NCBI RefSeq assembly: GCF_947487805.1 | Contig: NZ_CANKXW010000001.1 | Location: 62,001 to 126,000 of the forward strand | Length of the DNA: 64,000 nt | Origin: an uncultured Tateyamaria sp. | GTDB taxonomy: Bacteria > Pseudomonadota > Alphaproteobacteria > Rhodobacterales > Rhodobacteraceae | Direction of reading: 5' to 3' | Shown: in pieces, positions 26,632-35,891 of the stretch | Layout of the letters: each line of letters starts with the position of its first letter | Position numbering within the stretch: the stretch's first letter is position 1 | Notes under the pieces: generated by a model | What the model saw: the letters and a program-made list of their open reading frames with translations, nothing else | Database searches by the model: none | Told to the model about the DNA's origin: nothing | Program-made: the position numbers and the translations under genes

Positions 26632-27402
26632 ATGGGCCTGATGAGCAAATTCGACCTTTCCGGCAAGACGGCCCTGGTCACCGGCGCCAAGCGCGGTATC
26701 GGGTTCGGCATGGCCGAGGCGCTTGCAGAAGCCGGCGCCGACATCATCGGCGTCAGCGCCTCACTGGACCCGAACGGGTCCGAGATCGGCGACGCCGTTA
26801 CGGCCATGGGGCGGAAATTCAGCGGTTACGCCTGCGACTTCTCAGACCGCGCGGCGGTCAAGGCGTTCACGGCACAGGTGTCCGCCGACCACCCCCAGAT
26901 CGACATACTGGTAAACAACGCCGGAACGATCCTGCGCGAACCGGCGGCCACGCATCCGGACGAGATGTGGGACAAGGTGATCGAGGTCAACCTCAACGCC
27001 CAGTTCATCCTGACCCGCGACATCGGGGCCCGTATGGTCGAACGTGGCGCGGGCAAAATCATCTTCACGGCCTCGCTCCTGACCTTTCAGGGGGGTATCA
27101 CGGTGCCCGGCTACGCAGCCTCCAAGGGCGGCATCGGCCAGCTGACGCAAGCCTTTGCGAATGAATGGGCATCGAAAGGTGTGAACGTCAACGCCATCGC
27201 ACCGGGCTATATCGATACCGACAACACCGAAGCGTTGCGCAACGATCCCGAGCGGTCTCAATCGATCCTCAGCCGCATTCCCGCCGGTCGTTGGGGCTCC
27301 CCGGATGACTTCAAGGGGCCCGTCGTCTTCCTGGCCTCGGATGCTGCGGCCTACATGTATGGACATGTCATGCTGGTGGATGGGGGCTGGATGGGACGAT
27401 AG
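26632..27402 (+). CDS. SDR-family dehydrogenase (KduD/gluconate 5-dehydrogenase-like)
   Basis: 256 residues. TGAKRGIG is at 17-24, the catalytic residues are Ser148, Tyr161 and Lys165 (YAASKGG), and the family ending YMYGHVMLVDGGWMGR is intact. By eye it is closest to 2-deoxy-D-gluconate 3-dehydrogenase KduD and gluconate 5-dehydrogenases. It begins one base after the zinc dehydrogenase gene behind AGGAGGCG and is the last gene of the run. Oxidation of a 2-keto-3-deoxy sugar acid is the likely role. No aldolase, lactonase or hydrolase is encoded nearby to finish the pathway. Confidence 0.88.
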   Translation: MGLMSKFDLSGKTALVTGAKRGIGFGMAEALAEAGADIIGVSASLDPNGSEIGDAVTAMGRKFSGYACDFSDRAAVKAFTAQVSADHPQIDILVNNAGTILREPAATHPDEMWDKVIEVNLNAQFILTRDIGARMVERGAGKIIFTASLLTFQGGITVPGYAASKGGIGQLTQAFANEWASKGVNVNAIAPGYIDTDNTEALRNDPERSQSILSRIPAGRWGSPDDFKGPVVFLASDAAAYMYGHVMLVDGGWMGR

Positions 27403-27845
27403 GGTCAGACCCCTTGTGACACGACAGAAGGCGGACATGCCGTTTTCAGCGCTGGGTGCTGAACGGGATCACCCTGCGCGCCCCCGCGGAAGTCATGGCA
27501 ATGCCTCGACTGTCGGCTCTCGGCCGACGGTACGAATTTACGCAAACCTTGGCCGTTTGCATGTGCAACGTGTGATTGACCGGGCACCTGTTCGACAAGC
27601 TTGCGACAGGCCCGCAATCTGATCACTGCGTGGTGCGACGACTTTGACCATCACCGCCCGGACACAACCCTGGCTGTGCAAACGCCAGCAGAACATGCGG
27701 CCCGGTCATGGAACGATCAAATCTGACGGGGGCCAGCCCGAATTGAAGGGCCCGATAAGGCACAGCTCACGCAGGATATGGTCACTGGGAGTTTGCCATC
27801 CCCAGCCGCCTACGGCGCGAATGACAGATTATTCTCTGGATTCAG
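27403..27845. other. Noncoding stretch with weak hairpin and transposase remnant
   Basis: No intact gene is seen between the SDR stop and tRNA-Lys. A 6-bp hairpin (GTCGGC, loop TCTCG, GCCGAC) at 27512-27528 could end the upstream operon but has no strong T tract. An IS3-type transposase tail lies at about 27585-27726. Confidence 0.6.
27585..27726 (+). pseudogene. Remnant of an IS3-family transposase (OrfB C-terminus)
   Basis: Reading 27604-27726 gives RQARNLITAWCDDFDHHRPD followed by TTLAVQTPAEHAA and a TGA. This matches the C-terminal signature of IS3 OrfB integrases (AW..DYN..RPHSALG..TPAEFA). The preceding piece HLFDKL is in a different frame at 27585-27602, so there is a one-base frameshift, and a stop codon lies just above that. 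Only about 45 codons survive; no ends or terminal inverted repeats of the element were found. Confidence 0.7.
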
Positions 27846-27921
27846 TGGTGAGCCGTGCAGGGTTCGAACCTGCGACCCACTGATTAAAAGTCAGTTGCTC
27901 TACCAACTGAGCTAACGGCCC
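27846..27921 (-). tRNA. tRNA-Lys (anticodon UUU)
   Basis: The minus strand folds as a 76-base tRNA: acceptor GGGCCGT pairing with ACGGCTC (one G-T), D arm TAGCTCAGTTGGTAGAGCA, anticodon stem CTGAC with loop carrying TTT, T arm GCAGGTTCGAACCCTGC, and an encoded CCA. Reads lysine codons AAA/AAG. Confidence 0.97.
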
Positions 27922-28039
27922 ACTAGGCGGCCTATCTAGAAAGGGTCGGGGGCAGGGTCAAGCCGATTCTATGATGTTTTCCTGCGACATACTGGATTCC
28001 CCAAAATCGCGGGGTTATATGCGCCTGATGGTGGATATC

Positions 28040-28858
28040 ATGACCTCAGACTTGCCCTTCATGAAAATGCACGGGGCTGGCAACGACTTTGTCGTGATCG
28101 ATGGACGTACGTCCCCGGTCACGCTGTCCGAACCGCTTGTACGTGCGCTGGCCGACCGGCATCGCGGGGTGGGGTTTGACCAGCTTGCGCTGATCACGGA
28201 TGGCGCCGATCTGACCATCACCTTCTATAACGCCGACGGCTCGCAATCGGCGGCCTGCGGTAACGCCACGCGGTGCATCGCGGCCCGTGAACTGGCCGCG
28301 CGCGACACCGACACGCTGCGTATTGAAATCACCGGGCGCGGCACGCTTGATGCAGTACGCACCGCGGATGGCACGACAGCTGTCAATATGGGCCACCCGC
28401 AGACTGACTGGCAGGACATCCCGCTGGCCCGCGATGTCGATACCCTGTCCCTGCCCATTGATGGCGCGCCCGTCGCCACGGGCATGGGCAACCCGCATTG
28501 CACGTTCTTCGTGACCGATGTGGCCGCCGTTGATCTGGCAACAGCGGGGGCCGCCATCGAGCACCACCCGCTCTACCCCGAACGGACCAATGTCCAGTTC
28601 GCCCAGATCCTCGGCCCCGACCATATCCGCATGCGCGTCTGGGAGCGTGGCACGGGCATCACTCTGGCCTCCGGCTCTTCCTCCTGCGCCACGGCCGTCG
28701 CCGCCGCGAGACGGGGCCTCACCGGGCGTCAGGTCCGCATCGACCTCGATGGCGGCACCCTGCACATCGACTGGCGCGACGATGGCGTCTGGATGTCCGG
28801 CCCCACGGCCCACGTCTTTGACGGCACCCTCACATCCGCCTTCCTGAACAGCCTATGA
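28040..28858 (+). CDS. dapF: Diaminopimelate epimerase
   Basis: 272 residues; interconverts LL- and meso-diaminopimelate for lysine and peptidoglycan synthesis. The two catalytic cysteines are in [10 protein letters not shown] and [10 protein letters not shown], and the N-terminus [14 protein letters not shown] is typical. I chose ATG 28040; ATG 28019 and 27971 are in frame but precede the conserved start by an atypical leader. The stop overlaps the ATG of mtaB (ATGA at 28855). Confidence 0.93.
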   Translation: MTSDLPFMKMHGAGNDFVVIDGRTSPVTLSEPLVRALADRHRGVGFDQLALITDGADLTITFYNADGSQSAACGNATRCIAARELAARDTDTLRIEITGRGTLDAVRTADGTTAVNMGHPQTDWQDIPLARDVDTLSLPIDGAPVATGMGNPHCTFFVTDVAAVDLATAGAAIEHHPLYPERTNVQFAQILGPDHIRMRVWERGTGITLASGSSSCATAVAAARRGLTGRQVRIDLDGGTLHIDWRDDGVWMSGPTAHVFDGTLTSAFLNSL

Positions 28859-30102
28859 CCGCGCCCGTCTTCTCCAATCACGGCTGCCGCCTCAATGCCT
28901 ACGAGACAAAGGCGATGGAAGAGCTGGCCCAGCAGTCCGGCGTGCAGAACGCCGTTGTTGTGAACACCTGCGCCGTCACCGCCGAGGCGGTGCGCAAGGC
29001 GCGCCAGGACATTCGCAAACTGCGCCGCACCCACCCGGACGCCAAGCTGATCGTCACAGGCTGCGCGGCCCAGACCGAACCGGACACCTTCGCCGCCATG
29101 GACGAGGTCGACGCGGTGATCGGCAACACCGAAAAGATGCAGGCCAGCACCTGGGCCGGCCTCGCCGGTGACTTCGGCACCGAACCGGTGCAGGTCGATG
29201 ACATCATGTCGGTCACGGAAACGGCCGGACACCTGATCGACGGCTTCGGCACGCGCAGCCGCGCCTATGTTCAGGTCCAGAACGGCTGTGACCACCGCTG
29301 CACCTTTTGCATCATTCCCTATGGCCGCGGCAATTCCCGGTCCGTCCCCGCAGGCGTGGTGGTGGACCAGATCAAGCGCCTCGTGGATCGCGGTTTCAAC
29401 GAAGTCGTGTTGACGGGTGTGGACCTCACCTCTTGGGGCGCCGACCTGCCATCCGCTCCGCGTCTGGGCGATCTGGTCATGCGCATCCTCAAACTTGTGC
29501 CGGACCTGCCGCGCCTCAGGATCAGTTCCATCGACTCGATCGAAGTCGACGACGCCCTCATGCAGGCGATTGCAACAGAACCCCGGCTGATGCCCCACCT
29601 GCACCTGTCGCTGCAACACGGCGATGACCTGATCCTCAAACGGATGAAGCGTCGTCACCTGCGTGATGACGCCATCCGCTTCGCCCAGGAGGCGCGCGCC
29701 CTGCGGCCCGACATGACCTTCGGCGCGGACATAATCGCGGGCTTCCCCACCGAAACCGAAGCCATGTTCGACAACGCGCTTCGGCTGGTAGAGGACTGCG
29801 ACCTCACATGGCTGCACGTGTTCCCTTACTCGCCGCGCCCCGGTACGCCCGCCGCCCGCATGCCGCAGGTCGACGGCAAGGCGATCAAGGACCGCGCCGC
29901 ACGCCTGCGCGCCAAGGGTGCGGCGCAAGTCGCGCGCCACCTCTCCGACCAGATCGGCAAGACGCACAGCATCCTGATGGAAAGCCCGACCATGGGCCGC
30001 ACGGAACAATTCACCGAGGTGACGTTCCAAACCCCGCAGGCCGAAGGCACGCTCGTCTCCGCCCGTATCCTGGGACAGGACGGCAACCATTTGGTCGCCT
30101 GA
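28855..30102 (+). CDS. mtaB: tRNA t6A37 methylthiotransferase MtaB
   Basis: 415-residue radical-SAM methylthiotransferase that converts t6A37 to ms2t6A37 in tRNAs reading ANN codons. The radical SAM motif CxxxCxxC is in [17 protein letters not shown] near residue 143; the N-terminal auxiliary cluster cysteines are in [17 protein letters not shown] and VTGCAAQ. The start overlaps dapF by 4 bases, a pairing common in alphaproteobacteria. Ends about 70 bases before a bidirectional terminator. Confidence 0.92.
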   Translation: MTAPVFSNHGCRLNAYETKAMEELAQQSGVQNAVVVNTCAVTAEAVRKARQDIRKLRRTHPDAKLIVTGCAAQTEPDTFAAMDEVDAVIGNTEKMQASTWAGLAGDFGTEPVQVDDIMSVTETAGHLIDGFGTRSRAYVQVQNGCDHRCTFCIIPYGRGNSRSVPAGVVVDQIKRLVDRGFNEVVLTGVDLTSWGADLPSAPRLGDLVMRILKLVPDLPRLRISSIDSIEVDDALMQAIATEPRLMPHLHLSLQHGDDLILKRMKRRHLRDDAIRFAQEARALRPDMTFGADIIAGFPTETEAMFDNALRLVEDCDLTWLHVFPYSPRPGTPAARMPQVDGKAIKDRAARLRAKGAAQVARHLSDQIGKTHSILMESPTMGRTEQFTEVTFQTPQAEGTLVSARILGQDGNHLVA

Positions 30103-30149
30103 CCCCTTCCTTTCGCCCAAAATACCTCGGGGGAGTCGCGGCACGCGAC

Positions 30150-30164
30150 GGGGGCAGCGCCCCC
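30150..30164. repeat. GC-rich hairpin GGGGGC-AGC-GCCCCC
   Basis: A perfect 6-bp stem with 3-base loop downstream of mtaB, preceded by CCTCGGGGGAGTCGCGGCAC. I recall similar strings after many genes in Rhodobacteraceae genomes; that they are a dispersed family is from memory, not tested. Confidence 0.45.
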
Positions 30165-30171
30165 TGAAACG

Positions 30172-30200
30172 AAAAAGCCCCACCAGAAGGCGGGGCTTTT
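30172..30200. terminator. Bidirectional rho-independent terminator between mtaB and petC
   Basis: AAAAAGCCCC-ACC-AGAA-GGC-GGGGCTTTT: a stem of about 11 bp with A and T tracts on both sides. It serves mtaB on the plus strand and petABC on the minus strand, where five Ts follow the stem. Confidence 0.9.
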
Positions 30201-30222
30201 CAAAATCTGTGTCAGCAGACGC

Positions 30223-31014
30223 TTACTTCTTCTTGTAGCGCGCCTTGACCGGGGCCCAGAGCCGCTTGTTCGTCAGGTACAGCAGAACCGACAGGATCGT
30301 CAGGAACACAACGCCGACGAAACCGGCCTGCTTGCGTGCCATCAGCTTGGGCTCGGCTGTCCACATCAGGAACGCGGACACATCTTCGGACAGATGATGC
30401 AGGTCATTGGCGTGACCGTCTGCAAATTCCACGTCCTCGCCATACAGCGGGGGCGCCATGGAAATCCAGCCACCGGGGAAGATGGTGTTCTCATAAAGAA
30501 CCGAACCGGCCTCTTCCTTTTCCTCGCCCGTATACCCTTGCAGCAGTGCCGCAATGTATTCCGGACCACCCATGCCCTTGAGCAACTGGTTGATGCCCAG
30601 ACCATAGGGTCCGTGGAACCCGGCGCGGGCCTTGGCCATCATGGTCAGGTCCGGCGCGTTTTCCAGGTTGCTGCCGGGGAAATGGTCATTCTCCGTCGCG
30701 GGGCGGAAGTCGTCCAGTTCCGGGTCGAAGACCTCGTAGAACTCCGCATAGGCGCGCACCTGGTCCTCGGGCAGCGCGGGGCCGCCTTCGTCACCAAGGG
30801 TGCGGATCGGAACATATTGCAGGCCATGGCAGGCTGCGCAGATCTCGGTGTAGATCTGCAAACCGCGCTGCAGCTGGTTCTGGTCATAGGATCCGAACGG
30901 ACCGTCAAAGGAAAAGTCGATATTTTCCACTTTGCCACCCGGCGCACCGGCCGCGAAGGCTCCGGTGGTCAGCATCACTGCCGCCACCGCACTTGCTGCA
31001 AGTTTCTTGAACAT
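30223..31014 (-). CDS. petC: Cytochrome c1 of the bc1 complex
   Basis: 263 residues, exported and anchored. Signal peptide at residues 1-22 ([21 protein letters not shown]), heme c motif CAACHGLQ near residue 58, the Met ligand region [10 protein letters not shown] near residue 185, and a C-terminal membrane anchor ([18 protein letters not shown]) before KARYKKK. Passes electrons from the Rieske protein to soluble or membrane cytochrome c. Third gene of petABC, 13 bases after petB. Confidence 0.96.
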   Translation of the reverse strand: MFKKLAASAVAAVMLTTGAFAAGAPGGKVENIDFSFDGPFGSYDQNQLQRGLQIYTEICAACHGLQYVPIRTLGDEGGPALPEDQVRAYAEFYEVFDPELDDFRPATENDHFPGSNLENAPDLTMMAKARAGFHGPYGLGINQLLKGMGGPEYIAALLQGYTGEEKEEAGSVLYENTIFPGGWISMAPPLYGEDVEFADGHANDLHHLSEDVSAFLMWTAEPKLMARKQAGFVGVVFLTILSVLLYLTNKRLWAPVKARYKKK

Positions 31015-31027
31015 CTGCAGTCTCTCC

Positions 31028-32371
31028 TTATTCCGCAGGCTGTGACGCTGGCGTCACGCCGGCATCACCGCCACTTACATGCGCGGCAAAGTCTTCTTCG
31101 ATGGTCGCAGGTTGCGCATCCGGTTTCTCGATCACGCCCATGAGCGGCAGGATCACGAGGAAGTAGGCGAACCAGTATGTCGACGCGATCAGCGACAGCG
31201 ACGCATAGGGTTCCTCCGCAGGCATCGCGCCCAGCCACATCAAGGCAAAGAAGTCGATGACCAGAAGCCAGAACCACCATTTCAGCATCGGACGATAACG
31301 GGCCGAGCGGACCGACGAGGTGTCGAGCCACGGCGCCAGCGCCATCACGGCAATCGCGCCGAACATCGCAACCACACCAAAGAACTTGGCGTCGATGATG
31401 CCGCCGGTCAGCGTCTCAGCGATGATCACAACCCAGACGTCCGCAGTAAAGGCACGCAGGATCGCGTAGAACGGCAAGAAGTACCATTCCGGCACGATAT
31501 GCGCAGGCGTCGCCAGCGGGTTCGCCTCGATATAGTTATCGGGGTGGCCCAGATAGTTCGGCATAAAGCCCACGATGGCAAAGAACACCACCAGGATCAC
31601 GGCCAGCGCGAACAGGTCCTTGATCACGAAATAGGGCCAGAAGGGCAGGGTGTCTTTCTCGGCCTCTTCCTTGCTGCCACGGCGCACTTCGACACCTGTG
31701 GGGTTGTTGTTGCCCGTGGTGTGGAAGGCCCAGATATGCACGATCACGAGACCGGCAATCACGAAGGGCAACAGGTAGTGCAGGCTGAAGAAACGGTTCA
31801 GCGTGGCATTGTCCACGGCAGGCCCGCCCAGCAGCCATGTCTGAAGCGCCTCACCCACGAAGGGGATCGCGCCAAAGAGGCCGGTGATCACGGTCGCACC
31901 CCAGAAGGACATCTGACCCCAAGGCAGAACGTAGCCCATGAACGCCGTGCCCATCATCAACAGATAGATCAGCATCCCGATGATCCACGTGATCTCGCGC
32001 GGGGCCTTGTAGGACCCGTAGTAGAGACCGCGGAAGATGTGGGCGTAAACCGCAACAAAGAACAGCGAGGCGCCGTTCATGTGCAGGTAGCGCAGCATGT
32101 GGCCACCGTTGACGTTGCGCATGATGTGCTCGACCGAGGCAAAGGCATAGTCGACATGCGGCGTATAGTGCATGACCAGCACGATGCCGGTGATGATTTG
32201 CAGTGCCAGACAAAAGGTCAGCACGATGCCCCAGATCCACATCCAGTTCAGGTTCTTGGGCGTGGGGATCATCAGCGTGTCATAGAGCAAGCCGACAATC
32301 GGCAACCGCTTGGCAAGGCCCTTTTCCCAGGCCGCCTTCGGTTCGTAATGGTCGTGAGGAATTCCACCCAT
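31028..32371 (-). CDS. petB: Cytochrome b of the bc1 complex
   Basis: 447 residues with eight expected membrane spans. Heme b histidines fall in [25 protein letters not shown], and [21 protein letters not shown]; the Qo-site PEWY motif is seen in [16 protein letters not shown]. Oxidises ubiquinol at Qo and reduces quinone at Qi. The C-terminal 35 residues extend beyond the minimal core, as in other alphaproteobacteria. Middle gene of the operon, 15 bases after petA. Confidence 0.97.
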   Translation of the reverse strand: MGGIPHDHYEPKAAWEKGLAKRLPIVGLLYDTLMIPTPKNLNWMWIWGIVLTFCLALQIITGIVLVMHYTPHVDYAFASVEHIMRNVNGGHMLRYLHMNGASLFFVAVYAHIFRGLYYGSYKAPREITWIIGMLIYLLMMGTAFMGYVLPWGQMSFWGATVITGLFGAIPFVGEALQTWLLGGPAVDNATLNRFFSLHYLLPFVIAGLVIVHIWAFHTTGNNNPTGVEVRRGSKEEAEKDTLPFWPYFVIKDLFALAVILVVFFAIVGFMPNYLGHPDNYIEANPLATPAHIVPEWYFLPFYAILRAFTADVWVVIIAETLTGGIIDAKFFGVVAMFGAIAVMALAPWLDTSSVRSARYRPMLKWWFWLLVIDFFALMWLGAMPAEEPYASLSLIASTYWFAYFLVILPLMGVIEKPDAQPATIEEDFAAHVSGGDAGVTPASQPAE

Positions 32372-32386
32372 GGTTCGTTCTCTCCC

Positions 32387-32950
32387 TTAACCGAGTTTGA
32401 TCGTGGTCTCGTCCACGAATTCTGCAACAGGCACCGGCAGGTTGGTCGGTGCAGGCCCGCGGCGGATACGGCCAGCGGTGTCATAGTGCGAACCGTGGCA
32501 GGGGCAGAACCAGCCGCCAAAATCACCGGCATCGCCCAGAGGCACACAGCCGAGGTGCGTACACACACCCATCATGACCAGCCACTCGCCCGCTTCGTCC
32601 AGCGTGCGGTTCTCGTCCGACGCGTCCGCGCCGTTGGGGGCATTCGCATTCTCGGCGCCCTGGTCAGGCAGGTCCGAAAGTTCGACGTCGCGTGCGGCCT
32701 GAATTTCTTCTTCCGTGCGGCGGCGAATAAAGACCGGCTTGCCCAGCCACTTCACCGTCAGTTGCGATCCCGGCTCGAGCGAGCTGACATCGACACGGAT
32801 AGAGGACAGGGCCAAGACATCAGCCGACGGGTTCATCTGATTGACCAGCGGCCAGATTGCGGCACCTGCGGTCACCGCACCTGCGCCAGCGGTGGCGTAG
32901 TACAGAAAATCGCGCCGGTTGCCTTCGTGTTCTTCTTCTGCGTGGGACAC
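32387..32950 (-). CDS. petA: Rieske iron-sulfur protein of the bc1 complex
   Basis: 187 residues. The 2Fe-2S ligands are in [10 protein letters not shown] and [10 protein letters not shown]. The N-terminus carries a twin-arginine-type uncleaved anchor ([16 protein letters not shown]). First gene of petABC, with its promoter expected in the 247-base gap 32951-33197, where I could not pick a convincing box. PetP/PetR-like regulators, which flank this operon in Rhodobacter capsulatus, are here 11 kb away at 44320-45530. Confidence 0.96.
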   Translation of the reverse strand: MSHAEEEHEGNRRDFLYYATAGAGAVTAGAAIWPLVNQMNPSADVLALSSIRVDVSSLEPGSQLTVKWLGKPVFIRRRTEEEIQAARDVELSDLPDQGAENANAPNGADASDENRTLDEAGEWLVMMGVCTHLGCVPLGDAGDFGGWFCPCHGSHYDTAGRIRRGPAPTNLPVPVAEFVDETTIKLG

Positions 32951-33197
32951 GGGGGGCTTCTCCAGTTTCCAAGCGACCCGGAAGGGGCCAATACCGTAAC
33001 CGGCCGCACGGAATGCGGCCTGTTCATCGGGCTATCTAGCGGGGTGATGCCCCCACGTCCAGCACGCAAAGTGGTGCACGTGGTCGCAGGGGGCTTGTTT
33101 AACCTCTTGATATGACTCCGCTCCGAGCCCCGGCAGCCTGCGCGGGGTCGCACATTCCATGTCGGCAGAGGTACTGCGTACTGATTCCGTCTTGGGA

Positions 33198-33806
33198 TCA
33201 GGCCGCGGGGGCAGTGGCCTGCATCGACGGTCGCGCCGCAAATGCGTCGTACCACGCCGCCAGCGCCGCGCGGCCATTGCGCCATCCCCGCGCATCGTGG
33301 CGCAGATCAAGATAGCCCAACGCGCAGGCGACCGAGATATGTCCCATGCCCACGGGCCCGTTCAGGTTGCCCATCCAGCGTGCATTCAGCACGTCCAGAG
33401 CCCGCTCGACCTTGCCCCACTGCGCCTCGATCCACTCGGGCGATTGTTGGGCCTCCGGGCGCAGGCGGACCTCATAGGCCATTGATACCGCGCAATCCAT
33501 GATGCCGTCGCCCGTCGCCTCAAGGGTCAGCATGTCCCAGCGTCCGCTGCCCGCCGGATACATCCCGCCGTCCCACAGATCGTCCAGATAGGCGGTGATG
33601 ACCCGGCTGTCATACAAGGTGATGCCGTCCTCACGCTGCAACGCGGGCAGTTTGCCCAGCGGGTTAGCGGCCTTCAGGCCCGCATCCGACGCAAAGGCCG
33701 TGGTGGTGATCGTGTTCAACGCAACGTCGTCGGCCTTGCCCAATTCGTGCAACAGCACAACGACCTTGCGCACAAACGGAGAGGCGGGGGAATGAAACAG
33801 CTTCAT
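33198..33806 (-). CDS. Glutathione S-transferase family protein
   Basis: 202 residues. The N-terminal thioredoxin-like domain starts MKLFHSPASPFVRKVVVLLHE, with Ser-Pro-Phe at the position of the active-site Ser/Cys, and contains LGKLPALQ and YDSRVITAYLDD (the glutathione-binding Ser/Asp region). The C-terminal part is the helical domain. ATG 33806 gives the normal length; the frame is open far upstream but inside the next gene. It lies 32 bases behind the PaiB-like gene on the same strand. Substrate unknown. Confidence 0.88.
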   Translation of the reverse strand: MKLFHSPASPFVRKVVVLLHELGKADDVALNTITTTAFASDAGLKAANPLGKLPALQREDGITLYDSRVITAYLDDLWDGGMYPAGSGRWDMLTLEATGDGIMDCAVSMAYEVRLRPEAQQSPEWIEAQWGKVERALDVLNARWMGNLNGPVGMGHISVACALGYLDLRHDARGWRNGRAALAAWYDAFAARPSMQATAPAA

Positions 33807-33838
33807 GGCGGGCACGTCCTTTGATGGTTTCGCGCAGA

Positions 33839-34453
33839 CTAGGCCCCGCGCATCAGCGCGGCAAGCAGGCGCGTTTCCATACCCATGCCGTAAGCGTCCA
33901 CGTAATCCGCCGCACGCAGGCGTACGTCGTCGGGCTTGTTCTGGTTCAGCTTCCAGGTGCCGTCCACCGCCTCGATGCGCATCCGGCAAGGCACGATCTG
34001 GCGCATCATCTTTTCCAGCACCTCGGGCGTCATCTTGTCGGTCTTCCACGGCGGCTTGGGCAGCAGTTGATCCTCGAAATGCGCCGACTGCCGGTCCAGC
34101 ATCTCGCGCATCTGTGCGTGCGGCAGCATTTCCAGCGTGCCGGTGATGTGGACGGCGATATAATTCCACGTAGGCACCTGATCGGTGACCTCGTACCAAT
34201 CGGGCGAGATATACCCGTCCGGCCCACTCACCGCGATTTTCGCCTGCAAAGGCGCCTTCAGCGCTCGCGCAATCGGGTTCGACCGCACCAGGTGCAGGTC
34301 CAGCTGCGTACCGTCCGCGTCAACCAGGAACGGCACATGCGCCATCAGCGGCCCATCCGCGCCATTGACGGCCAGCATGCCAAAGGCCCGCTCGCGGGCG
34401 AACTCAAGATTGCGCTGCGCGGTCTCGGTGTGAAAGACGGGATTGGGATGCAT
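33839..34453 (-). CDS. PaiB-like FMN-binding protein (negative transcriptional regulator family)
   Basis: 204 residues. Family features include HTETAQRNLEFARERAFGMLAV near the start, PLMAHVPFLVD, SPDWYEVTDQVPTWNYIAVHITG and KLNQNKPDDVRLR, all typical of the PaiB split-barrel flavin-binding family. Bacillus PaiB is a regulator of sporulation and protease genes, but most bacterial members are uncharacterised flavoproteins. Start taken at ATG 34453. Divergent from the FMN riboswitch 67 bases away, an interesting but unproven link to flavin supply. Confidence 0.85.
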   Translation of the reverse strand: MHPNPVFHTETAQRNLEFARERAFGMLAVNGADGPLMAHVPFLVDADGTQLDLHLVRSNPIARALKAPLQAKIAVSGPDGYISPDWYEVTDQVPTWNYIAVHITGTLEMLPHAQMREMLDRQSAHFEDQLLPKPPWKTDKMTPEVLEKMMRQIVPCRMRIEAVDGTWKLNQNKPDDVRLRAADYVDAYGMGMETRLLAALMRGA

Positions 34454-34519
34454 GGGTGCGGCCTTGTGAAACGTCACGTCCGTCTTGCCTTGGTCCCGCC
34501 ACCTTGGCAAGCTGGTGGT

Positions 34520-34682
34520 GTTCTCAGGGCGGGGCGAAATTCCCCACCGGTGGTATGTAGGACCTGTCACAGGGTGCCTGCGAGCCCACGAGCGCGACGC
34601 GCCCCGCCGCAAACGGGGCATGTTGGTCAGCAGATCAGGTGCGACGCCTGAGCCGACGGTCACAGTCCGGATGAAAGAGAAC
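34520..34682 (+). ncRNA. FMN riboswitch (RFN element) controlling ribH
   Basis: All RFN landmarks are present: closing helix GTTCTC/GAGAAC, AGGGCGGGGCGAAATTCCCC, ACCGGTGGTA, AGCCCACGAGCG, GGTCAGCAGATCAGGTG, and GACGGTCACAGTCCGGATG. A downstream GC-rich region with mutually pairing arms (ACAGGC with GCCTGT, GCACGG with CCGTGC) leads to the ribH ribosome binding site AAAGGAG, suggesting control of termination or translation initiation. Confidence 0.97.
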
Positions 34683-34769
34683 GCACAGGCACGGTCGCGC
34701 CCCATCGGGGTGCCGCCTGTCCGTGCGCAATCGCCTTGGGTGACGTGTCTGAACCAAAGGAGATATGCC

Positions 34770-35210
34770 ATGACACACACCCGCTTTGCTTTTGTTCAAG
34801 CCCGCTGGCACGCTGAAATTGTCGACCGTGCCTATCAAGGGTTTACCGAGCTGATCCTGCCCGCGCAGGTCGACCGGTTTGACGTCCCCGGCGCGTTCGA
34901 GATGCCGCTGATGGCGCAGACGCTGGCCGAACAGGGCGGCTATGACGCGGTGATCTGTGCCGCGCTGGTCGTGGACGGCGGGATCTACCGCCATGACTTC
35001 GTGGCCGCCGCCGTGGTCGACGGGTTGATGCAGGTGGGCCTCAAGACCGGGGTGCCCGTCCTGTCCGTCTCGCTCACGCCGCACCAGTTTCAGGACACCG
35101 CCCATCACCGCGCGATCTATGGCGATCATTTCGTGATCAAGGGGCGCGAGGCCGCACAGGCCGCTCTGGGCATTCTTGAGACAAGGCGCTCCTTGCGCTC
35201 AGCGGCCTAG
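34770..35210 (+). CDS. ribH: 6,7-dimethyl-8-ribityllumazine synthase, type II (RibH2-like)
   Basis: 146 residues; condenses 5-amino-6-ribitylamino-uracil with dihydroxybutanone phosphate in riboflavin synthesis. Conserved parts are FDVPGAFEMPLMAQTLA and ALVVDGGIYRHDFVA. The C-terminal motif VSLTPHQFQDTAHHRAIYGDHF resembles the decameric RibH2 class of Rhizobiales (Brucella) rather than the icosahedral class. Directly behind an FMN riboswitch and a good AAAGGAG site. Its stop overlaps the end of convergent thiQ by 12 bases. Confidence 0.93.
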   Translation: MTHTRFAFVQARWHAEIVDRAYQGFTELILPAQVDRFDVPGAFEMPLMAQTLAEQGGYDAVICAALVVDGGIYRHDFVAAAVVDGLMQVGLKTGVPVLSVSLTPHQFQDTAHHRAIYGDHFVIKGREAAQAALGILETRRSLRSAA

Positions 35211-35891
35211 ATAGGCCCGCAGCGCCTCGGGCGGGTTGGCCATGATCTCGGCCACCGGCCGGGGCGCATCCACCCGCCCCTGATCCACGAACAGAACCTG
35301 ATCCGCCGCGCGTTCCGCGTCTTCGGGCGCGTGGGTGATCATCAGAACCGTCGCACCCATATCGCGCGCAACCGTGCTGGTCAGGTCCAGCATCTCGGCC
35401 CGCAAGGCAGGGCCCAGGGCGGCAAAGGGTTCGTCGAGCAACAGCAAGGGCCGGTCCTGCAACAGGATCCGGGCCAGCGCCGCGCGGCTTTGCTGTCCGC
35501 CCGAAATATCGCCGGGCCGCCGGTCTGCGTATCCGCCCAGTCCAACCTGCTTCAACGCGTCGCGCGCCCGCTCCCGTTCCTGCGCCCGCAGCCGCAGCGT
35601 CGGCCGAAGGCCCAGCCCGACATTCTGTTCCAGCGTCAGGTGGGGAAAGAGGTTGCCGTCCTGAAACAGCATCGCAATCCCGCGCTGATCGGGGGCTGCA
35701 TCCGTCACATCCCGCCCGGCGACACGCACACGGCCCGTGGCGGGCACATAGCCCCCAATCGCGCCCAGCAGGGTCGATTTCCCGGCACCAGATGGCCCGA
35801 TCACGGCAACCCGCGCGCCTTGCGCCACGCTGAACTGCGCGGTCATGGCAAAATCGCCCTGCCGCACCGTCAGGTCTTCAACGTCCAGCAT
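35199..35891 (-). CDS. thiQ: Thiamine ABC transporter ATP-binding protein
   Basis: 230-residue ATPase. Walker A GPSGAGKST near residue 31, signature ISGGQQSRAALAR near 130, Walker [20 protein letters not shown] near 150. I chose ATG 35891 (MLDVEDLTVRQ), which overlaps the end of thiP by 14 bases; an ORF start at 35930 would add 13 unrelated residues. Last gene of thiBPQ, imports thiamine or its phosphates. Confidence 0.93.
   Translation of the reverse strand: MLDVEDLTVRQGDFAMTAQFSVAQGARVAVIGPSGAGKSTLLGAIGGYVPATGRVRVAGRDVTDAAPDQRGIAMLFQDGNLFPHLTLEQNVGLGLRPTLRLRAQERERARDALKQVGLGGYADRRPGDISGGQQSRAALARILLQDRPLLLLDEPFAALGPALRAEMLDLTSTVARDMGATVLMITHAPEDAERAADQVLFVDQGRVDAPRPVAEIMANPPEALRAYLGR

Noticed and set aside
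27644-27883. 79-codon frame ending SRAGFEPATH
   Set aside because: The ending is the familiar false translation through a tRNA T arm; the frame runs into tRNA-Lys.
31079-33115. 678-codon open frame on the plus strand
   Set aside because: Antisense to petB and petA, whose products are unmistakable; the composition is a shadow pattern (many Gln, His, Arg).
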